A DNA stretch of 21,694 bases from an uncultured Eubacteriales bacterium (GCA_900548615.1 URKW01000023.1:1-21694), one strand, 5' to 3'; shown: positions 7,456 through 15,999, counted from the first letter of the stretch. Notes: generated by a model from the letters alone, not told the origin. Translations and numbers: made by a program.

Positions 7456-8666
7456 TGCGCGGCCTCCTTTCCATGAGTACTGTCAAGCATGGTTTTGGGC
7501 GGGACTTCCTCCCGCTCCGCCACATGGGTGTGAGGCCCCAGTACGGCAATGCCCCACGCGGCGGGATCGCCGGTTTCCTCCGGCGGCGCACCTACGCGGG
7601 CCTTACCGCCCACGCGGCAGCCCTCGCCCACGATGGCATAGGACACCCGCGCTCCATCCTCGATGACCGCGCCGGGCATCACCACGGAGTAGGATACCTC
7701 CGCGCCGCGTCCCACATGGCAGCCGGTGGACAGGACGCTGTTCTTCACCTCGCCCAGAATCTCACAGCCACGGGCCACGGCGCTGTTGCCTACGTCGGCA
7801 TGTTCGCCCACATAGGCGGGCGGACAGATGGCGGTACGGCCATGAATGGGCCACCGCTCGTCCAGCAGGTTCAGGCCGGAGCCGGGCGTCAGCATGTCCA
7901 TGTTGGCGTCCCACAGGCTGTCCAGCGTGCCCACATCCTTCCAGTAGCCCTCGAACCGGTAGGCCACCATCTTCTCCCCGGCGTTCAGCATGGCGGGGAT
8001 GATATCCTTGCCGAAGTCGTTGCTGGAGCCCTCCCTGGCCTCATCGGCGATGAGATAGGCACGCAGCTTGGCCCACGTGAAGATATAGATACCCATCGAG
8101 GCCAGATTGCTTTTCGGCTCCTTGGGCTTTTCGGCAAACTCGGTAATGTTGTCGTCGCCGTCCACGTTCATGATGCCGAAGCGGCTGGCCTCCGACCAGG
8201 GCACCTCCATCACGGAGATGGTGCAGGCGGCGCCCGCCGCCTTATGGCGGCGCAGCATGTCGGAGTAGTCCATCTTATAGATATGGTCGCCGGACAGCAC
8301 CGCCACGTAATCGGGATCGTACAGGTCGATAAAGCCGATGTTCTGATAGATGGCGTTGGCCGTGCCCTTGTACCAGTCGGCGCCGGTGGCGCTCTGGTAC
8401 GGCGGCAGGATGTGAACGCCGCCGTTGGTGCGATCCAGCTCCCAGGGCTGGCCGTTGCCGATGTAGTTGTTCAGCTCCAGCGGCCGGTACTGGGTCAGCA
8501 CGCCCACTGTGTCGATGCCGGAGTTGGCACAGTTGGACAGGGGAAAATCAATGATGCGGAACTTGCCGCCAAAGGGGACGGCGGGCTTTGCCATGTCGCC
8601 GGTCAGCACATGCAGGCGGCTTCCCTGTCCGCCGGCCAGCAGCATGGCGATACACTCTTTTTTCAT
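7452..8666 (-). CDS. glgC: Glucose-1-phosphate adenylyltransferase catalytic subunit
   Basis: 404 residues. It makes ADP-glucose from ATP and glucose-1-phosphate, the committed step of bacterial glycogen synthesis. Motifs are LAGGQGSRL (about 10-18), MAKPAVPFGGKFRIIDFPLSN (about 25-45; sugar-phosphate and effector region), WYKGTANAI, LSGDHIYKMDY and FAEKPKEPKSNLASMGIYIF. A C-terminal beta-helix has repeats such as NSAVARGCEILGEV. Length is slightly below the usual ~420. The ATG at 8666 has AGGAGGTG at suitable spacing. It lies 33 bp after glgB and overlaps glgD. All catalytic loops are intact, in contrast to GlgD. Confidence 0.97.
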   Translation of the reverse strand: MKKECIAMLLAGGQGSRLHVLTGDMAKPAVPFGGKFRIIDFPLSNCANSGIDTVGVLTQYRPLELNNYIGNGQPWELDRTNGGVHILPPYQSATGADWYKGTANAIYQNIGFIDLYDPDYVAVLSGDHIYKMDYSDMLRRHKAAGAACTISVMEVPWSEASRFGIMNVDGDDNITEFAEKPKEPKSNLASMGIYIFTWAKLRAYLIADEAREGSSNDFGKDIIPAMLNAGEKMVAYRFEGYWKDVGTLDSLWDANMDMLTPGSGLNLLDERWPIHGRTAICPPAYVGEHADVGNSAVARGCEILGEVKNSVLSTGCHVGRGAEVSYSVVMPGAVIEDGARVSYAIVGEGCRVGGKARVGAPPEETGDPAAWGIAVLGPHTHVAEREEVPPKTMLDSTHGKEAAQ

Positions 8667-8699
8667 GTGGCTGCACCTCCTGATTTCCGGGAACGGCGC

Positions 8700-10571
8700 T
8701 TATTCGCGGCCGTCCAATGGTTTGATAAGCTTCCCTTTCCCCTGCAGGATCACCGCGCCCAGCGGCGGCACACGCACCGCGATGGACTGGGCCTGCTGAT
8801 GGGAGGGAATACATTCCGTTTTGATAGGCTGGGGGTTGGTGACGCCGCTGCCGCCCCAACGCTCCTCGTCGGTGTTGAACAGCTCCTCATACCGGGCCTT
8901 GGGCGGCACGCCGAAGCGATAGCCCTCCACCGCCACGGGGGCGAAGTTGATAACGGCCACCAGCGACTTGCCGCTGCGGTCCGTCCGCCGGAACACCAGC
9001 ACGTTGTTATAGTTATCATCGGCCACCAGCCATTGGAAGCCGTCCCAGTCCCGGTCGTTCTCCCACAGGGCCTTGTGGGATTTATAGAACCGGTTCAGCG
9101 CCCGGATGCACTCATGGGTCTGGCGGCAGTCGTCCTCCTCGTCCAGCAGATACCAGTCCAGCGCCTTGCGGAAGTCCCACTCGTGCCACTGGGCCAGCTC
9201 CGTGCCCATAAAGGTCAGCACCTTGCCGGGATGGCACAGCATATAGGCGTAGAAACCGCGGACACCGGCCAGCTGCTGCCACTTGTCGCCGGGCATCTTG
9301 CCCCGCAGCGAGCCCTTCATATGTACCACCTCGTCGTGGGACACCGGCAGCACGAAATTCTCGGAAAACGCGTACACCATAGAGAAGGTCACGTCCCGGT
9401 GGTGGTGCTGGCGGAAGAAGGGATCCATCTTCAGATAGTGGCACACGTCGTTCATCCAGCCCATATTCCACTTCAGGTTGAAGCCCAGACCACCCTCCTC
9501 CGGCGGATAGGTCACCATAGGCCACGCGGTGGACTCCTCCGCCACCATCAGCGCCGCGCCGTCGATGGCAAAGGCGGTGCGGTTCAGCTGCCGCAGGAAC
9601 TCGATGGCCTCCAGATTCTCCTTGCCGCCGTGCTGATTGGGCCGCCACTGCTGGCGGTCATAGTCCAGATACAGCATGGACGCCACCGCGTCCACCCGCA
9701 GTCCGTCGATGTGGTACTCCCGCAGCCAGTAGGCGGCGGAGGACAGCAGGAAGCTGCACACCTCCGGCTTGCCGAAATCAAACACGCGGGTGCCCCAGCT
9801 CTCATGCTCCCATTTCAGGGGGTCGCTGTACTCATAGAGACAGGAGCCGTCAAACTGGATCAGGCCGTGGCTGTCCTTGCAGAAGTGGGCGGGCACCCAG
9901 TCCAGGATCACGCCGATCCCCGCCCGGTGGAGCCTGTCCACCAGATACATGAAGTCATGGGGCGTGCCGTAGCGGCTGGTAGGTGCGAAATACCCCACGC
10001 ACTGATAGCCCCAGCTGTCGTCCAGCGGATACTCCGTCACCGGCAGCAGCTCCACGTAGTTATAGCCCATATCCCGGGCGTACAGCGCCAGCTGGTCGGC
10101 CATATCCCGGTAGTTCAGCACCTGACCGTCCTCTGTCCGCCGCCAGGAGCCCAGATGCACCTCGTAGATGTTCACGTATCCCTCGGCGGGGTGGGTGCCC
10201 TCCCGGCGCTGCCGCCACTTTTCATCGTGCCACGTGTAGCCGCCGATGTCGTAGAGCTTGCTGTTGGTGGAGGGCCGTGTCTCCTGATGGAAGCCGTAGG
10301 GGTCGGATTTCCAGGCCTCCCGGCCGTCGCCCTGGGTCACCACGTATTGATAGCCGTCGAACTGCCGGGCGTTTTCCACCGTCAACTCCCACGTGCCATC
10401 CTCCAGCCGGCGCATATCCCAGCGCTGCCATTCGTTAAAGTCTCCGCTCAGCGCCACGCAGCGGGCCTGAGGCGCCCATACACGAAACACCCAGCCGCCG
10501 TCGCAGGGATGTGCGCCGTAGTATTCATAGGCACTGTCCCACACGCCGCGCCGCAGCCGATCACCGCTCAT
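8700..10571 (-). CDS. glgB: 1,4-alpha-glucan branching enzyme, short N-terminus
   Basis: 623 residues, GH13 family. It cuts alpha-1,4 chains and re-attaches them by alpha-1,6 links. A single CBM48-type module (about 10-110, VFRVWAPQA...LSGDFNEW) precedes the barrel, so the extra N1 module of longer GlgB proteins is absent. Catalytic blocks are GVILDWVPAHF (about 220-230), GLRVDAVASMLY with nucleophile D294, AEESTAWP (Glu about 345) and PVSHDEVVHMKGSL with D413. A C-terminal beta domain follows. The ATG at 10571 has AGGAGGTG at 8 nt; the GTG at 10580 would overlap that site. It is the first gene of the glg operon, about 75-80 nt below the predicted start of transcription. Confidence 0.97.
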   Translation of the reverse strand: MSGDRLRRGVWDSAYEYYGAHPCDGGWVFRVWAPQARCVALSGDFNEWQRWDMRRLEDGTWELTVENARQFDGYQYVVTQGDGREAWKSDPYGFHQETRPSTNSKLYDIGGYTWHDEKWRQRREGTHPAEGYVNIYEVHLGSWRRTEDGQVLNYRDMADQLALYARDMGYNYVELLPVTEYPLDDSWGYQCVGYFAPTSRYGTPHDFMYLVDRLHRAGIGVILDWVPAHFCKDSHGLIQFDGSCLYEYSDPLKWEHESWGTRVFDFGKPEVCSFLLSSAAYWLREYHIDGLRVDAVASMLYLDYDRQQWRPNQHGGKENLEAIEFLRQLNRTAFAIDGAALMVAEESTAWPMVTYPPEEGGLGFNLKWNMGWMNDVCHYLKMDPFFRQHHHRDVTFSMVYAFSENFVLPVSHDEVVHMKGSLRGKMPGDKWQQLAGVRGFYAYMLCHPGKVLTFMGTELAQWHEWDFRKALDWYLLDEEDDCRQTHECIRALNRFYKSHKALWENDRDWDGFQWLVADDNYNNVLVFRRTDRSGKSLVAVINFAPVAVEGYRFGVPPKARYEELFNTDEERWGGSGVTNPQPIKTECIPSHQQAQSIAVRVPPLGAVILQGKGKLIKPLDGRE

Positions 10572-10651
10572 TCCCGGCACCTCCTGACTTGTTATACCAT
10601 GCCTTCGCCGCGAAAAAAGGCGATAGCTTGCCCAATTTTATCGTATGCTAC

Positions 10652-10680
10652 ATTTTACTCCATTTCCGTCCCCCCGTCAA
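10652..10680 (-). promoter_or_regulatory. Sigma-A promoter of the glgBCDAP operon
   Basis: Minus strand: -35 TTGACG (10675-10680), exactly 17 nt, -10 TAAAAT (10652-10657). The leader to glgB is about 75 nt and contains a possible GCCTT/AAGGC stem near 10600-10620. No operator is obvious. Confidence 0.72.
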
Positions 10681-10860
10681 TGCAAACGGCCATTGTTTCA
10701 AAAGAAGGAAGCCCCCACGACATACGCCGGGATATCGCTAAACGGTTGTAGGGTTTCTATCGGCAGCCTTCCTACGCAAAATGGCAACCCCCACCGCTCC
10801 TGACGGAGCAGTGGGGGATAAAAGTATAAGCGCTTCAAAGTGCCTCGCACTTCTGCCAGT
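10681..10860 (-). other. Gene-free structured stretch between glgB promoter and the export operon
   Basis: About 180 bp with no credible gene. On the minus strand it holds AAGTGC-GAG-GCACTT (10838-10852), the self-complementary AAGCGCTT, the strong stem at 10788-10817, and pairs AGGAAG/CTTCCT and GTAGG/CCTAC enclosing about 60 and 18 nt. A terminator alone would need only the stem. The nested complementarities suggest a dispersed structured repeat or a small RNA, but this is inference. Confidence 0.4.
10788..10817 (-). terminator. Stem-loop downstream of the export operon
   Basis: CCCCCACTGCTCC, loop GTCA, GGAGCGGTGGGGG on the minus strand: a 13-bp stem closed completely if one U-G wobble is allowed. 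On the plus strand the same position is a C-A mismatch, so the structure favours minus-strand RNA, which comes from the permease gene ending at 10865. Only a broken U-rich tail (TTGCCATTTTG) follows, so termination may be partial. Confidence 0.65.
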
Positions 10861-10864
10861 CTTT

Positions 10865-12112
10865 TTATTCTCTCCTCAACGCCTCGATGGGGTTCAGCTT
10901 CGACGCCTTCACAGCAGGCATCAGGCCAAACACCACGCCGATGATCATGGAGAACGCCACGGCGACGGCGCAGGCGCCCACACTGATGGCGACCGGCGTT
11001 CCCATGATGGAGCTGAGCATATAGGCAAGGCCGATACCGCAGGCCACGCCCAGAATACCGCCCAGACTGGTCAGCACCGCCGCTTCCGTCAGGAACTGCC
11101 AGAGAATGCGGCTCTGCTGCGCGCCGATGGCGATCTTCAGGCCGATCTCGCGGGTACGCTCGGTAACGGATACCAGCATGATGTTCATAACGCCGATGCC
11201 GCCCACCACCAGAGAGATGGCGGCGATCCAGATCAGCTGCTTGTTGGTGGTCTCCGATAGGCTTTGCAGGTCGGCGGCCTGCTGCAGCAGATCCTTGGCC
11301 TGATACTTGCACTTGTCGGTGGACACCACATTCTCATTGAGGTACTTGGCCACGTTGTTGCCCGCCTCGGTCATGTCGTTGGTGGAGGTGGCACGCACCG
11401 CCACAGACAGCGGCTCATCATAGCGATAGACGATGGGCCAGCAGGCATCCGGAATGATGATGACGCCGGAGGTGTTGCCGGAGTACATATAGTAGTCGTT
11501 GACCGAGTTGATGACCGGCTCGGAGGTGGTTTTCTGGCTCACTACGCCCACCACCACAAAGGGCTCGCCCTTGATCTCGATGGTGCCGCCGATGGGGTTC
11601 TGGCCCTGAAACAGGCTCTGGGCGGTGTTGGCGTCGATCAGTACCACCTTGCGGCCGGTGGTAAAGTCACTGTCGATGAAGCCCCGGCCATAGTTGACCA
11701 TATAGCCCTCCACCGACAGGAAGTGACTGTCGCCGCCGTAAATATTGCCGTTGAAAGAGCTGTTGCCCACGTACACGCCATCGGCCCAGCTGCGGGAGTA
11801 ATACAGTGAGGACTCCTGCACCTTATCCAGCTTGTCGATCTCATCCCGCATCTCTGACGTGATCATGGAGATGCCCTGCGGTACCGACGCATAGGAAAAA
11901 TCCATTTGATTGTTGTCCTGCATCAGCGTCACATTCACCACGTTGTTGCCGGCACCGATCAGGTTCTGCTTGATCTGCTCGTTGGTGCCCTTGATGGTTG
12001 ACACGATGGTGATGATGGCGGCAATGCCAATGATGATGCCCAGCATCGTCAGGAAGGAGCGCAGCTTGTGGCTCCACACGCCCTGAAAGGCGAGGTTGAT
12101 ATTTTCCAGCAT
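10865..12112 (-). CDS. MacB/FtsX-type ABC transporter permease
   Basis: 415 residues with four predicted membrane segments (about 18-40, 292-315, 338-365, 373-398). A large extracytoplasmic domain lies between the first two, the MacB topology. The VTERTREIGLKIAIGAQ motif (about 316-332) is the coupling-helix sequence typical of the family, and the C-terminus KASKLNPIEALRRE is also characteristic. It would dimerise and work with the ATPase by a mechanotransmission-type cycle, exporting a peptide, antibiotic or lipid-linked substrate that cannot be named here. The ATG at 12112 has AAGGAGGTG upstream. It is the last gene of the operon, 12 bp after adaptor 2. Confidence 0.92.
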   Translation of the reverse strand: MLENINLAFQGVWSHKLRSFLTMLGIIIGIAAIITIVSTIKGTNEQIKQNLIGAGNNVVNVTLMQDNNQMDFSYASVPQGISMITSEMRDEIDKLDKVQESSLYYSRSWADGVYVGNSSFNGNIYGGDSHFLSVEGYMVNYGRGFIDSDFTTGRKVVLIDANTAQSLFQGQNPIGGTIEIKGEPFVVVGVVSQKTTSEPVINSVNDYYMYSGNTSGVIIIPDACWPIVYRYDEPLSVAVRATSTNDMTEAGNNVAKYLNENVVSTDKCKYQAKDLLQQAADLQSLSETTNKQLIWIAAISLVVGGIGVMNIMLVSVTERTREIGLKIAIGAQQSRILWQFLTEAAVLTSLGGILGVACGIGLAYMLSSIMGTPVAISVGACAVAVAFSMIIGVVFGLMPAVKASKLNPIEALRRE

Positions 12113-12124
12113 CCGCGCACCTCC

Positions 12125-13873
12125 TTACATGCCGCTGTAGAACTTATCCCGCGTGGATTCGGTGGTGCCGGCGCCCTCGACCACGCTGCGGCCATAGGGG
12201 AAGGCCACGAAATCATCCACCGTCAGGCCGCCCCGGATCTGGGTATAGCTGCCCCACAGGTTGCGTCCCGTCTGCACCCAGCGCTTTTCCAGCTTGCCGT
12301 TGTCGTCCCGCACCATCACGTAGCTCTTGCCGTTTTCGGTGCGGATGAACATGCTCTCCAGATACAGGGTGTTGCCGTCAGCGCTGCCGGTGCTGTTCTG
12401 ATAGGACATATCCACATAATCACCCTCCCGCAGGTCGGCCTCCTCCGAGACGAACACCTTGAAGGGATAATAGGACACGTTGCTGTTGCCGTCGCTCCAG
12501 GAGTTGGCGTTATCGGTGGGATAGTCGCTGATCTCCACGATCTCGCCCTCGGCGCTGGCGCCGGTCATCCAGGAGTTGACCTGCACCTTTTCGCCGATGC
12601 TGACCGTGCCCAGTTCCAGCTCGCTGAGGGCGCCGTCAATGTAGTAGCCACCGCCTCCGGAAACCTCCACCACCGCTTTGTCATTGGTGAAGTCGGGGCT
12701 GTTGGGGTCAAGAGCTGCCTTGATGGTGCCGTCCAGCTCGCTGTAAACGGTGTCGCTGCCCACTTCCTTTTTGGTCTTTTCCAGATTCACCGCCGCCAGC
12801 TTGATGGTCACGTCCAGCTGGGCGATCTCCTGATTCTTGTTGCGGATCATCCGGGTCCGCTCCTCCTTGGGATAGGCCACCGCCTGCTGCAAGGCGTTGA
12901 TCTCCGCCTGCAAGGCCTTGACCTGATCGTCCACGCCGTCCGGCTTCTGCTGGGCGATGCTGGGCAGATCCTCATAGTAGAAGCTCAGCGTCTTTACCGG
13001 CGTCACCGGGGTGACAGGATCCACGGGCTCCGTCGGCTCAGTGGACTCCGTGGGGTCGGTAGGCTCTGTAGGCTCGGGATCCACCGGCTGAACCGGCTGG
13101 TCAGCGGTGGTCTGCACCAGATACAGGCCGATGCAGTTCTTGACCTGCTCCAGCGTTTTATTGTTCTGCCGGATCACCAGCACCACATAGGCGCTGCTTT
13201 CTCCGTCAGGCAGCAGCTTCATCAGATTCTCCGCCGACAGGGCGTCGCCGGTGTTCCAGTTGAAGTAATAGGGCTTTGCCTTGGAGCCGTCGCTTACCGT
13301 GCCGTCGCCCAGCGGATCCTGCAGGGGGGGCGCCTTCTTTCCGTCCTCCAGCTTGGCAACAGACTCGATGGGCTTGGAGTTCTTATCATACCAATCCTGC
13401 TGGTTCTTGCCGATCAGCACGTCGATCTGTGCCTGAAGCTCGGCGACCTTTTTATCCACCGCTTCCTGATCCTGAGCCAGCATCAGCTGGTTCAGTTCCT
13501 TTTCCGCGTTCTTCTGGGCCAGCTTCTGCTTCTCATAGTCGATCTCCGCCCGCTCGATATCCAGCGAGGTCAGCGTGGTGTCGTAGCTCAGCAGCTTGTC
13601 GCCCTTCTTGACGGTCTGCCCCTCCTCCACATAGATCTTGCTGACCTTCTGGGTGCTGGAGAGGTAGATCTTCTGCATTTTATCGGTGGATACCATGCCG
13701 CTGGTCTGGGAGGTATCGCCCCAGTAGTCGGTCATGGCGAAATCCGACACGGCGTACACATCCACATTGCCCCGCTGGGCATTGCGGGCCAGCGTCAGGC
13801 CGCCCCAGATAATGCCGCAGGCCGCCACCACGCCGCCTGCGATCAGCAGCGCCCGCTTTACCGTTTTATTCAT
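12125..13873 (-). CDS. HlyD/MacA-like adaptor with an inserted domain between its coiled-coil arms
   Basis: 582 residues. An N-terminal membrane anchor (about 8-30) is followed by a biotinyl-lipoyl half (VSKIYVEEGQTVKKGDKLL, about 77-95), coiled coil 1 (about 102-158), an insert (about 159-309), coiled coil 2 (about 313-370), the second lipoyl half (VYSELDGTIKA), a beta-barrel and a C-terminal membrane-proximal domain. The insert has a globular part (PYYFNWNTGDALSAENLMKL onward to about 255) and a Pro/Thr/Glu-rich linker (about 257-294, repeats of PTEP/PTDPTE/PVTP). Ordinary MacA-type adaptors are near 370-400 residues, so the extra length is this insert. The start overlaps the ATPase stop by 8 nt. 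Its partners are the adjacent ATPase and permease; the cell would have no TolC, so the hairpin probably faces the cell wall. Confidence 0.9.
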   Translation of the reverse strand: MNKTVKRALLIAGGVVAACGIIWGGLTLARNAQRGNVDVYAVSDFAMTDYWGDTSQTSGMVSTDKMQKIYLSSTQKVSKIYVEEGQTVKKGDKLLSYDTTLTSLDIERAEIDYEKQKLAQKNAEKELNQLMLAQDQEAVDKKVAELQAQIDVLIGKNQQDWYDKNSKPIESVAKLEDGKKAPPLQDPLGDGTVSDGSKAKPYYFNWNTGDALSAENLMKLLPDGESSAYVVLVIRQNNKTLEQVKNCIGLYLVQTTADQPVQPVDPEPTEPTDPTESTEPTEPVDPVTPVTPVKTLSFYYEDLPSIAQQKPDGVDDQVKALQAEINALQQAVAYPKEERTRMIRNKNQEIAQLDVTIKLAAVNLEKTKKEVGSDTVYSELDGTIKAALDPNSPDFTNDKAVVEVSGGGGYYIDGALSELELGTVSIGEKVQVNSWMTGASAEGEIVEISDYPTDNANSWSDGNSNVSYYPFKVFVSEEADLREGDYVDMSYQNSTGSADGNTLYLESMFIRTENGKSYVMVRDDNGKLEKRWVQTGRNLWGSYTQIRGGLTVDDFVAFPYGRSVVEGAGTTESTRDKFYSGM

Positions 13874-14546
13874 CGTTTTCTCCTCCGCTGAGTATGCCGT
13901 CCTTGATGGTCATGATGGTGTCCGCGTGATGGGCAATGCCTCGGTCATGGGTAATCATGATGATGGTAGAGCCGTCGGCGTGCAGCTGCTGGAACAGTTC
14001 CATCACCTGTGCGCCGCTGGCGCTGTCCAGCGCGCCGGTAGGCTCATCGGCCAGCAGCAGCCGGGGCTTGCCCACGATGGCGCGGGCAATGGCCACGCGC
14101 TGGCACTGTCCGCCGGACAACTGGTCAGGCCGGTGGTCGACCCGGTCGGAAAGCCCCACCGTTTCCAGCGCGGCACGTGCACGCTCACGGCGCTCCTCCT
14201 TCTTCACGCCGCCGTACAGCAGCGGCAGCGCCACGTTGTCCAGCGCCGTCAACTTGGGCAGCAGGTGGAAAGACTGGAACACGAAGCCGATCTCCTTGTT
14301 CCGCACGTCCGCCAGCTCCTTGCCGGAGCACTTGGTGATCTCCCGGTCGCCCAGCAGATAGCTGCCGCTGGTAGGCACGTCAAGACAGCCGATCAGGTTC
14401 ATCAGCGTGGTCTTTCCGCTGCCGGAAGGCCCCATAATGGCCAGATAATCCCCCTCGGACACGTCCAGATTCACGTTTTTCAATACGCGGGTCACAGTTT
14501 TGCCCATGGGATAGTCCTTGCAAATATCGCGCATCTGTAAGATCAT
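13866..14546 (-). CDS. MacB/LolD-type ABC transporter ATP-binding protein
   Basis: 226 residues. Walker A GPSGSGKTT (about 39-47), Q-loop FVFQSFHLLPK, signature LSGGQCQRVAIARA (about 143), Walker B LLLADEPTGALDS (about 163) and switch His in ITHDRG are all intact. The DEPTGALD block and 226-residue size are typical of the MacB/LolD subfamily. The ATG at 14546 is chosen because GGAGG lies 8 nt upstream; the TTG at 14552 would be too close. It starts inside the adaptor 1 stop region and ends overlapping adaptor 2, so all four genes are packed for coupled translation. It energises the permease encoded at 10865-12112. Confidence 0.95.
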   Translation of the reverse strand: MILQMRDICKDYPMGKTVTRVLKNVNLDVSEGDYLAIMGPSGSGKTTLMNLIGCLDVPTSGSYLLGDREITKCSGKELADVRNKEIGFVFQSFHLLPKLTALDNVALPLLYGGVKKEERRERARAALETVGLSDRVDHRPDQLSGGQCQRVAIARAIVGKPRLLLADEPTGALDSASGAQVMELFQQLHADGSTIIMITHDRGIAHHADTIMTIKDGILSGGENDE

Positions 14547-14548
14547 GC

Positions 14549-15892
14549 TCAACCCTCCGCAACTGCGCCGTCATCCACGGCGGGCAGCGCCGCGGCGCCG
14601 CCGTCCTCCGGCATCACGTCAACCGCGCCGTCCGTGCCGCCCTCAGGCAGTACGTCCATACCGTCGTCCACGCCGCTCATGTCGCCCATGTCGCCTGTAT
14701 CGCCCATATCACCCATGTCGCCGCCACCCGCGCTGGGATCGAAGGTGCTCTCGTCATAGGTGACGCAGGTCATACCGGCCTTCAGGCTCTCGTCAGGGAA
14801 GGCGATATAGTCGTCGGCCGTCAGGCCGTCGGTGACCACGTAAGCGTCCATCTCCGCGTCATAGTCGCCCAGCGTCAGGCTGCGCTTTTCCAGCTTGCCC
14901 TTGCTGTTCTGGGCCCATACCCAAGGCGAGGAATCCGCGTCGTTGATGTAGTAGGAGGGCAGCTTCAGGGTGTTGGCATCCTGCTCCGCGTCCTGACCGT
15001 AGTCCGGCTCGATGTACACATGCTGACCCAGCAGCAGACCGTCGCTGCTCTCCAGCTCCACATAGAAGGGGTACTTGCTGGAGCTGGAGGTATCGTCGCT
15101 GCCGCCGTCATAATAGCTGTTCTGATTGCTCTGCTGGGCGTTGGCCCAGTCGATCATGGAGATGGTGCCCTTCCACGTCTGGTCGCTGACGCGGGAACGG
15201 ATCACCACGGCGGTGCCCTCCGTCAGCGTACCGGCGTTATTCTCGTTGACATAGCCCTTGACCCGGAAGCCGCTGGTCTCCACGATGGTCATGAAGGGCA
15301 GCGGATTGCCCGTCTGGTCGGTGCCGCCTTTTTCATTGATGGACTTGACGCGGCCCGTCACCGGTGAAGTGACCGTCACGTTCTTCACCGTGTTCTGGAG
15401 CTTTTCAATATCCTTGGCCTTGACGGAGATATCGTACTCCTTCTGCAGGATGTCGGTGTTCACCTGACGGATCTCCAGCGTGTACTGCATCTGGTCGTCG
15501 CTGCTGGCGGCGTTCTTGTCCTTTTCCAGCTGCTCCTTTTCCTGCTTCTTGCTTTCCAGCTCATTTTTCAGGTTGTCCAGCTCCAGCTGGGCTTTTTCCA
15601 GATCCAGCTGGGCCTGACTCATGTCATAGGTAAACAGGGCGTCGCCCTCCTTGACCTCCTGATCCACCTTCACCAGAATGGTGTCCACCGTGGCGGTATC
15701 ATCCTTTTTCACCTGCGTCTCATTTTGAGACGTGACCATGCCGGCAAAGCGATCCACCAGACCGGTGGAACTCAGCCCGCAGATCATGGACACAGACTGT
15801 ACCGAGGCCTCGCCCTCCGCATTGGCGCCGCAGCCCGCCAGCGTGGACAGCAGCATCACGGCGGCCAGCGCAATAACAGCAAATTTTTTCAT
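14549..15892 (-). CDS. Lipoprotein HlyD/MacA-like adaptor with acidic Met/Gly tail
   Basis: 447 residues. MKKFAVIALAAVMLLSTLAGC is a signal peptide with lipobox L-A-G-C21, so it should be lipid-anchored outside the membrane. Then come lipoyl half 1 (VDTILVKVDQEVKEGDALF, about 69-87), coiled coil (about 92-170), lipoyl half 2 (VTSPVTGRVKSI), beta-barrel and membrane-proximal domains. The tail (about 388-447) is low complexity, with GDMGDMGDTGDMGDM repeats and then Asp/Glu/Ala-rich sequence. Unlike adaptor 2 it has no insert between the coiled-coil arms. The ATG at 15892 has AAGGAG upstream. It is the first gene of the operon, about 130 nt below the TATAAT box. Why the operon needs two adaptors is unknown; they may form a hetero-oligomer. 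Confidence 0.9.
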   Translation of the reverse strand: MKKFAVIALAAVMLLSTLAGCGANAEGEASVQSVSMICGLSSTGLVDRFAGMVTSQNETQVKKDDTATVDTILVKVDQEVKEGDALFTYDMSQAQLDLEKAQLELDNLKNELESKKQEKEQLEKDKNAASSDDQMQYTLEIRQVNTDILQKEYDISVKAKDIEKLQNTVKNVTVTSPVTGRVKSINEKGGTDQTGNPLPFMTIVETSGFRVKGYVNENNAGTLTEGTAVVIRSRVSDQTWKGTISMIDWANAQQSNQNSYYDGGSDDTSSSSKYPFYVELESSDGLLLGQHVYIEPDYGQDAEQDANTLKLPSYYINDADSSPWVWAQNSKGKLEKRSLTLGDYDAEMDAYVVTDGLTADDYIAFPDESLKAGMTCVTYDESTFDPSAGGGDMGDMGDTGDMGDMSGVDDGMDVLPEGGTDGAVDVMPEDGGAAALPAVDDGAVAEG

Positions 15893-15999
15893 TCTGTTTC
15901 TCCTTGCAATTATTTTTCCAGTAAGCGCTTTTTATCCATATATGTATAGACGTTTCCGCGCCGGAAAATGTTCCCTCTTTTTTACATTTTTTCTTTTTA

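Noticed and set aside
7455..10751. A 1098-codon open frame on the plus strand across glgC and glgB
   Set aside because: Antisense shadow of two clearly homologous genes, crossing their boundary and the glg promoter; no motif or start signal.
12068..13891. A 607-codon open frame on the plus strand opposite adaptor 2
   Set aside because: Composition is Leu/His/Gly-biased without domains, and the opposite strand has an unmistakable adaptor in an overlapping operon.
14550..14552. TTG at 14552 as start of the ATPase gene
   Set aside because: Only about 2 nt from the GGAGG; the ATG at 14546 has normal spacing.
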